This document shows, piece after piece, positions 61,269 through 64,000 of a DNA stretch of 64,000 bases. Below the pieces are notes generated by a model. That model did no database searches and had not been told where the DNA came from. It was given only the letters and a program-made list of their open reading frames with translations. This DNA is from Candidatus Izimoplasma sp. ZiA1 (GTDB lineage Bacteria > Bacillota_I > Bacilli_A > Izemoplasmatales > Izemoplasmataceae). A program made the position numbers and the translations under genes. Numbering within the stretch: position 1 is the first letter of the stretch; each line of letters opens with the position of its first letter. Location: contig NQYJ01000001.1 in the NCBI GenBank assembly GCA_002285055.1, forward strand, positions 300,654 to 364,653, read 5' to 3'.

Positions 61269-61293
61269 TAAGGTCCTCTTTGAGACCTTTTTT
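61269..61293 (+). terminator. Leader terminator before the acetyltransferase gene (possible attenuator)
   Basis: AAGGTC (61270-61275) pairs with GACCTT (61284-61289), then T6. It lies about 20 bases after the predicted transcription start and before the gene. GAGG (61258-61261) can pair with CCTC (61275-61278) as an alternative fold. Confidence 0.55.
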
Positions 61294-61324
61294 TATTTAG
61301 AAAATATAAGTAGGAGGAGAATAA

Positions 61325-61798
61325 ATGAAACAGTTAAATTATAGAAAAATTACAAAGGATAATTTTTATGAAATCGCAGCTTTATCAAAATCACTACCAC
61401 AAGGACAAAGAGATTGTGTAGCTCCAAATAGTTATAGTATTGCTGAAGGATCTGTGCATTCTTATGCTTATTACAGAGGGATTTATAAAGATGATGAACC
61501 AGTAGGATTCTTCATGTTGACACTTCCCAATGAGGAAACAGCTAAAAGTAATGAGGATAATGAATTCTTTTTATGGAGATTTATGATTAAATATGAAGAT
61601 CAAAATAAACACTACGGTTATGAAACGCTTAATCATATTATTGAAATAGGTAAGGAACATGGACATAAAAAGCTTAAAACTTCATGTCATATGGGTGAAG
61701 TAAGCCCATACAAGTTTTACTTGAAATGTGGATTTATTGATACTGGTAAAGTTGAAGGTGGAGAACAGATATTAATACTTGATATCGAGAATAAGTAG
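61325..61798 (+). CDS. GNAT acetyltransferase, diamine N-acetyltransferase-like
   Basis: A 157-residue GNAT protein. Its N-terminal half has V-A-P-N-S-Y-S-I-A-E-G, close in form to the V-A-x-N-x-Y-S-L-A segment of Bacillus polyamine acetyltransferases (BltD/PaiA type). It is followed by P-V-G-F-F-M-L and L-W-R-F-M-I. The acetyl-CoA loop is weak: N-K-H-Y-G-Y-E-T replaces the usual Q/R-x-x-G-x-G/A. The final Y-K-F-Y-L-K-C-G-F is typical of GNATs. AGGAGGAG precedes the ATG. Polyamine substrate is a guess from the N-terminal motif. Confidence 0.7.
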   Translation: MKQLNYRKITKDNFYEIAALSKSLPQGQRDCVAPNSYSIAEGSVHSYAYYRGIYKDDEPVGFFMLTLPNEETAKSNEDNEFFLWRFMIKYEDQNKHYGYETLNHIIEIGKEHGHKKLKTSCHMGEVSPYKFYLKCGFIDTGKVEGGEQILILDIENK

Positions 61799-61843
61799 TA
61801 TCAAAGTATAATAATAACTTATAAAAGTTCATATAGACTTTAG

Positions 61844-61993
61844 TGCATTATTTTAAAATCAATTGGAGGTATTGCTGCTTTAATAACTACAGTTTCAACG
61901 CCTGTATGGAATCCATTTGATATATTTATGCAAAGAATCAGATATAACAAATATTACAGAATAAATCGTGGGTTTTTATGTTTGGTTTATTGA
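61844..61993 (+). pseudogene. Possible gene remnant without a start
   Basis: A 49-codon open stretch between TAG (61841) and TGA (61991). It reads as a hydrophobic segment (I-G-G-I-A-A-L-I-T-T-V) followed by P-V-W-N-P-F-D-I-F and a basic aromatic tail. It has no ATG at its start and no clear family, so it may be debris of a small membrane protein gene. Confidence 0.25.
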
Positions 61994-62002
61994 TGAACTT
62001 AC

Positions 62003-62037
62003 TTCCTTAACAGTCTAGTACTGTTAAGGTTTTTTTG
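62003..62037 (+). terminator. Intrinsic terminator
   Basis: CCTTAACAG (62005-62013) pairs with CTGTTAAGG (62021-62029), then T7. Confidence 0.85.
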
Positions 62038-62248
62038 TAACTCACAAAGGCATATTGATGGAACAGTATATTCGTTTTAGGCTAAATATAAAACTATTTA
62101 CATTTCCCCATTTGTTTTTACATGTTTATTTTGGCTTACAATATTTGATTATATTTATTAGTGATATTTTTCATTTTAAAAAGAGAAATAAACACCTTTG
62201 TAATATATAACATTATGTGATTTGCACAATGTTGAATTTTCTATAAAA

Positions 62249-62277
62249 TTTACAAATAACATTTTAAAGTATATAAT
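62249..62277 (+). promoter_or_regulatory. Strong promoter of the nuclease-like gene
   Basis: TTTACA (62249-62254), 17-base spacer, TATAAT (62272-62277). Confidence 0.8.
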
Positions 62278-62302
62278 GAAGTCAGTAATAAAAATGTAGG
62301 GT

Positions 62303-62333
62303 GTAAAAAAACAGCCCATATTGGCTGTTTTTA
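62303..62333 (+). terminator. Leader terminator before the nuclease-like gene (possible attenuator)
   Basis: AAAACAGCC pairs with GGCTGTTTT around CATATT, with a T run. It is 20-25 bases after the predicted start site and 20 bases before the gene, so full-length mRNA requires read-through. Confidence 0.65.
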
Positions 62334-62352
62334 ATTTAGAAGGAGGGATTTT

Positions 62353-63879
62353 ATGGATTTCAAAACAGTAGTAAATAATATTTCAACAAATAACGAGTTG
62401 AAAAGAGTTGCAACAGCATATGTAATTGATTTTAAATCGTTATCTAAACAAGAACTTGTAGAGGCCTTAATAAAAACTGGGCCACAATACTCACACACGG
62501 AGAATGTTCAACAAGCACTTGAGAAATGTCTTTACCATGATAATAGAAACTTAAGAACAATAACTCCAATTTTAGTTAAACACATTCTTTTAAACAAGGA
62601 CGATTTTAAACTTGAAAGTAAAAAGCTAAATGATGAAATTATTAAATTTGAACAACAAATCGTGAAGAAATCAAATGAGTTTGTGATTTCAAAAAACCAC
62701 CCTAGAAAAGAAGAACTAGAACTCTTCTCATTTGTTTTGAGCACAGCTTGGGATAGTGAGGATCAAATTTCAAAAGATGAGAAAAACTTAATTGTTAAAA
62801 TACAAAAAAAATTGGGAATATCTGAAGACGAGTATATGGTACTGGAATCACAACTTGGAAAGTTTCCAAAGAAAAAGAACATTATCCATAGCCACGAAGA
62901 AATTGATACTATAAAAAGAGAACTACAAAGATTAGGATTACTTTTTAAAGTAAGAAATGATGATGGTGAAGATTTTGATATCATACCTGCTGAGATAGTA
63001 GAAACATTGAGAAACATATATGGTATTGAAATTAAAAAACAAGGATACATAAAATTACTAGAAAACAAAAGGTTCAGATCAAAAGACTACCTTATAGACA
63101 TTATTGAACGAAGCGGGATAAATATATCTAAGTATCTAAAGACAAATGAACTAAAAGAAATTATTATGAACAATATTAAACCTTCTGTATTACTTGGTGG
63201 ATTTAACTCAAGAGATGGTTTATCAAATGATATCGTTTATGATTGGGTAAAAGAGTTAGGAATAGGTGTAAGTGGTACTAAGGAGACAAGAATTTACAAA
63301 ATCATTGAATACTTTGATAGTTATAAGGAAAAAGCAACTGTTGAACAAGATGATGAAAGAATTCAATGGTTTAATAATTATGAACTTTTGGCTTCTAGAG
63401 GACTAAACGAGTTGAGACAAAAACATATCATAGTAAAGGATTTAGAATGCGAAAAGAAGTTTGAAAAGGCTACTGATTATATTTTCCAAGTGTTATTAAA
63501 TAATGACCCACTTGATTTAATAGGTTCAGAGCATCCTGATGGGGTACTTACTTTCAACGATAAACTAATTATGTGGGACAATAAGTCCAAAGAAACCCCT
63601 GTTAATCTTAAAGATCATATGTCACAGTTTGACAGATATATTAGATCAAGTGATAAGAATATAGCATCTTTCTTAGTTATAGGACCATCATTTACTGAGG
63701 AATCAGTAGAAGAGGCGATGAAGTATCAGTTGTTAAATGATACTGTTATAACATTGATTACTGCTAAAGAACTTAAAGAGTTAGCAATTAAATGGAGTAG
63801 TAAAAAAGGTAACGAGACTTTTCCACTTGGATACTTTAAACAACCAGGAAAGTTTAATTCAAAACTTATTTCTTATTAA
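62353..63879 (+). CDS. PD-(D/E)XK nuclease-like protein with TerB-like and helical domains
   Basis: A 508-residue cytosolic protein. The C-terminal part (about 365-490) shows a PD-(D/E)XK pattern: a helix with Glu near 373, H-P-D-G-V-L with Asp 396, then M-W-D-N-K-S with Asp 409 and Lys 411. The segment near 118-165 (S-x-A-W-D-S...S-K-D-E-K-N-L-I) resembles TerB-like helical domains. Residues about 230-275 could be SAP/HeH-like DNA-binding helices. It stands alone with AAGGAGGG before the ATG. It sits in the accessory region 3 kb after the methylase island, so a defence nuclease is plausible. Unproven. Confidence 0.65.
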   Translation: MDFKTVVNNISTNNELKRVATAYVIDFKSLSKQELVEALIKTGPQYSHTENVQQALEKCLYHDNRNLRTITPILVKHILLNKDDFKLESKKLNDEIIKFEQQIVKKSNEFVISKNHPRKEELELFSFVLSTAWDSEDQISKDEKNLIVKIQKKLGISEDEYMVLESQLGKFPKKKNIIHSHEEIDTIKRELQRLGLLFKVRNDDGEDFDIIPAEIVETLRNIYGIEIKKQGYIKLLENKRFRSKDYLIDIIERSGINISKYLKTNELKEIIMNNIKPSVLLGGFNSRDGLSNDIVYDWVKELGIGVSGTKETRIYKIIEYFDSYKEKATVEQDDERIQWFNNYELLASRGLNELRQKHIIVKDLECEKKFEKATDYIFQVLLNNDPLDLIGSEHPDGVLTFNDKLIMWDNKSKETPVNLKDHMSQFDRYIRSSDKNIASFLVIGPSFTEESVEEAMKYQLLNDTVITLITAKELKELAIKWSSKKGNETFPLGYFKQPGKFNSKLISY

Positions 63880-64000
63880 TATATAAATATCTAATGAGAA
63901 TTATCATTATATGTCAAAACAAACTATTTCTTTTCTATGCAGGTCAATTAGATAAGCTTATTAAAAGGAACTAAGTCATTTTTTGCTACTACATTCAAGT

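Larger units (their letters stand above)
60914..61324 (+). other. Non-coding region with terminators and a promoter
   Basis: Contains a TATAAT at 61020-61025, a strong terminator (61063-61093), an extended -10 promoter (61215-61244) and a leader terminator (61269-61293). Between 61030 and 61093 there is only a six-codon reading frame, so a short RNA is possible. No gene seen. Confidence 0.5.
61799..62352 (+). other. Non-coding region with remnant, terminator and promoter
   Basis: Contains the 61844-61993 remnant, a terminator (62003-62037), about 200 bases of very AT-rich sequence without features, then the promoter and leader terminator of the nuclease-like gene. Confidence 0.5.

Overview
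The window is AT-rich DNA from a low-GC Gram-positive lineage. UGA is a normal stop (the partial MFS gene, atl and ligA all end in TGA) and tryptophan is read from TGG, so this is not a Mycoplasma/Spiroplasma code. The housekeeping content is that of the Bacilli side of Firmicutes: yutD, a NifU-like protein, yugI/cvfD next to pgi, pcrA-ligA, uvrA, hprK-lgt-trxB, whiA and a class III fructose-bisphosphatase. Large secreted or lipid-anchored acidic proteins are abundant. Together this suggests a deep-branching Mollicutes-related Firmicute (Izemoplasma/Haloplasma-like); that placement is inference from gene content.

Layout. 0-5.8 kb: housekeeping genes, ending with tsaE-tsaB. 5.85-24.1 kb: one compact plus-strand operon of four ATPase-permease fusion ABC transporters, a 2306-residue leucine-rich-repeat/solenoid lipoprotein and two smaller lipoproteins. 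24.1-25.6 kb: rimI-tsaD, the other half of the tRNA-t6A cluster, translationally joined to the end of that operon. 25.6-31.9 kb: four genes for unfamiliar membrane or secreted proteins, including a CvpA-like membrane/coiled-coil protein. 32-53.4 kb: translation, DNA repair, envelope and metabolic genes (glnS, atl, pcrA, ligA, uvrA, hprK, lgt, trxB, whiA, acpS, fbp, tex). 53.4-55.4 kb: tRNA-Ser, arsenate reductase, Acr3 arsenite pump, tRNA-Glu, tRNA-Val.

55.4-59.6 kb is a small genomic island starting at the 3' end of tRNA-Val. It is bounded by an imperfect direct repeat of about 80 bp covering the tRNA T-arm/3' end and its terminator. It carries three overlapping genes: an HNH endonuclease, a C5-cytosine DNA methyltransferase, and a MORC/MutL-type GHKL ATPase fused to a C-terminal TIR domain that keeps the likely NADase glutamate. 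This looks like a restriction-modification module joined to an abortive-infection effector, and it is the best candidate for an undescribed system. 59.8-63.9 kb continues as accessory DNA: a lipoprotein with an internal duplication, an acetyltransferase, and a 508-residue protein with a PD-(D/E)XK-like nuclease motif. The last two have an intrinsic terminator placed between promoter and start codon.

The two most interesting loci are the HNH/methylase/GHKL-TIR island and the ABC/LRR lipoprotein operon that splits the tsa cluster. Gene starts were adjusted where a Shine-Dalgarno sequence clearly selects an internal start.
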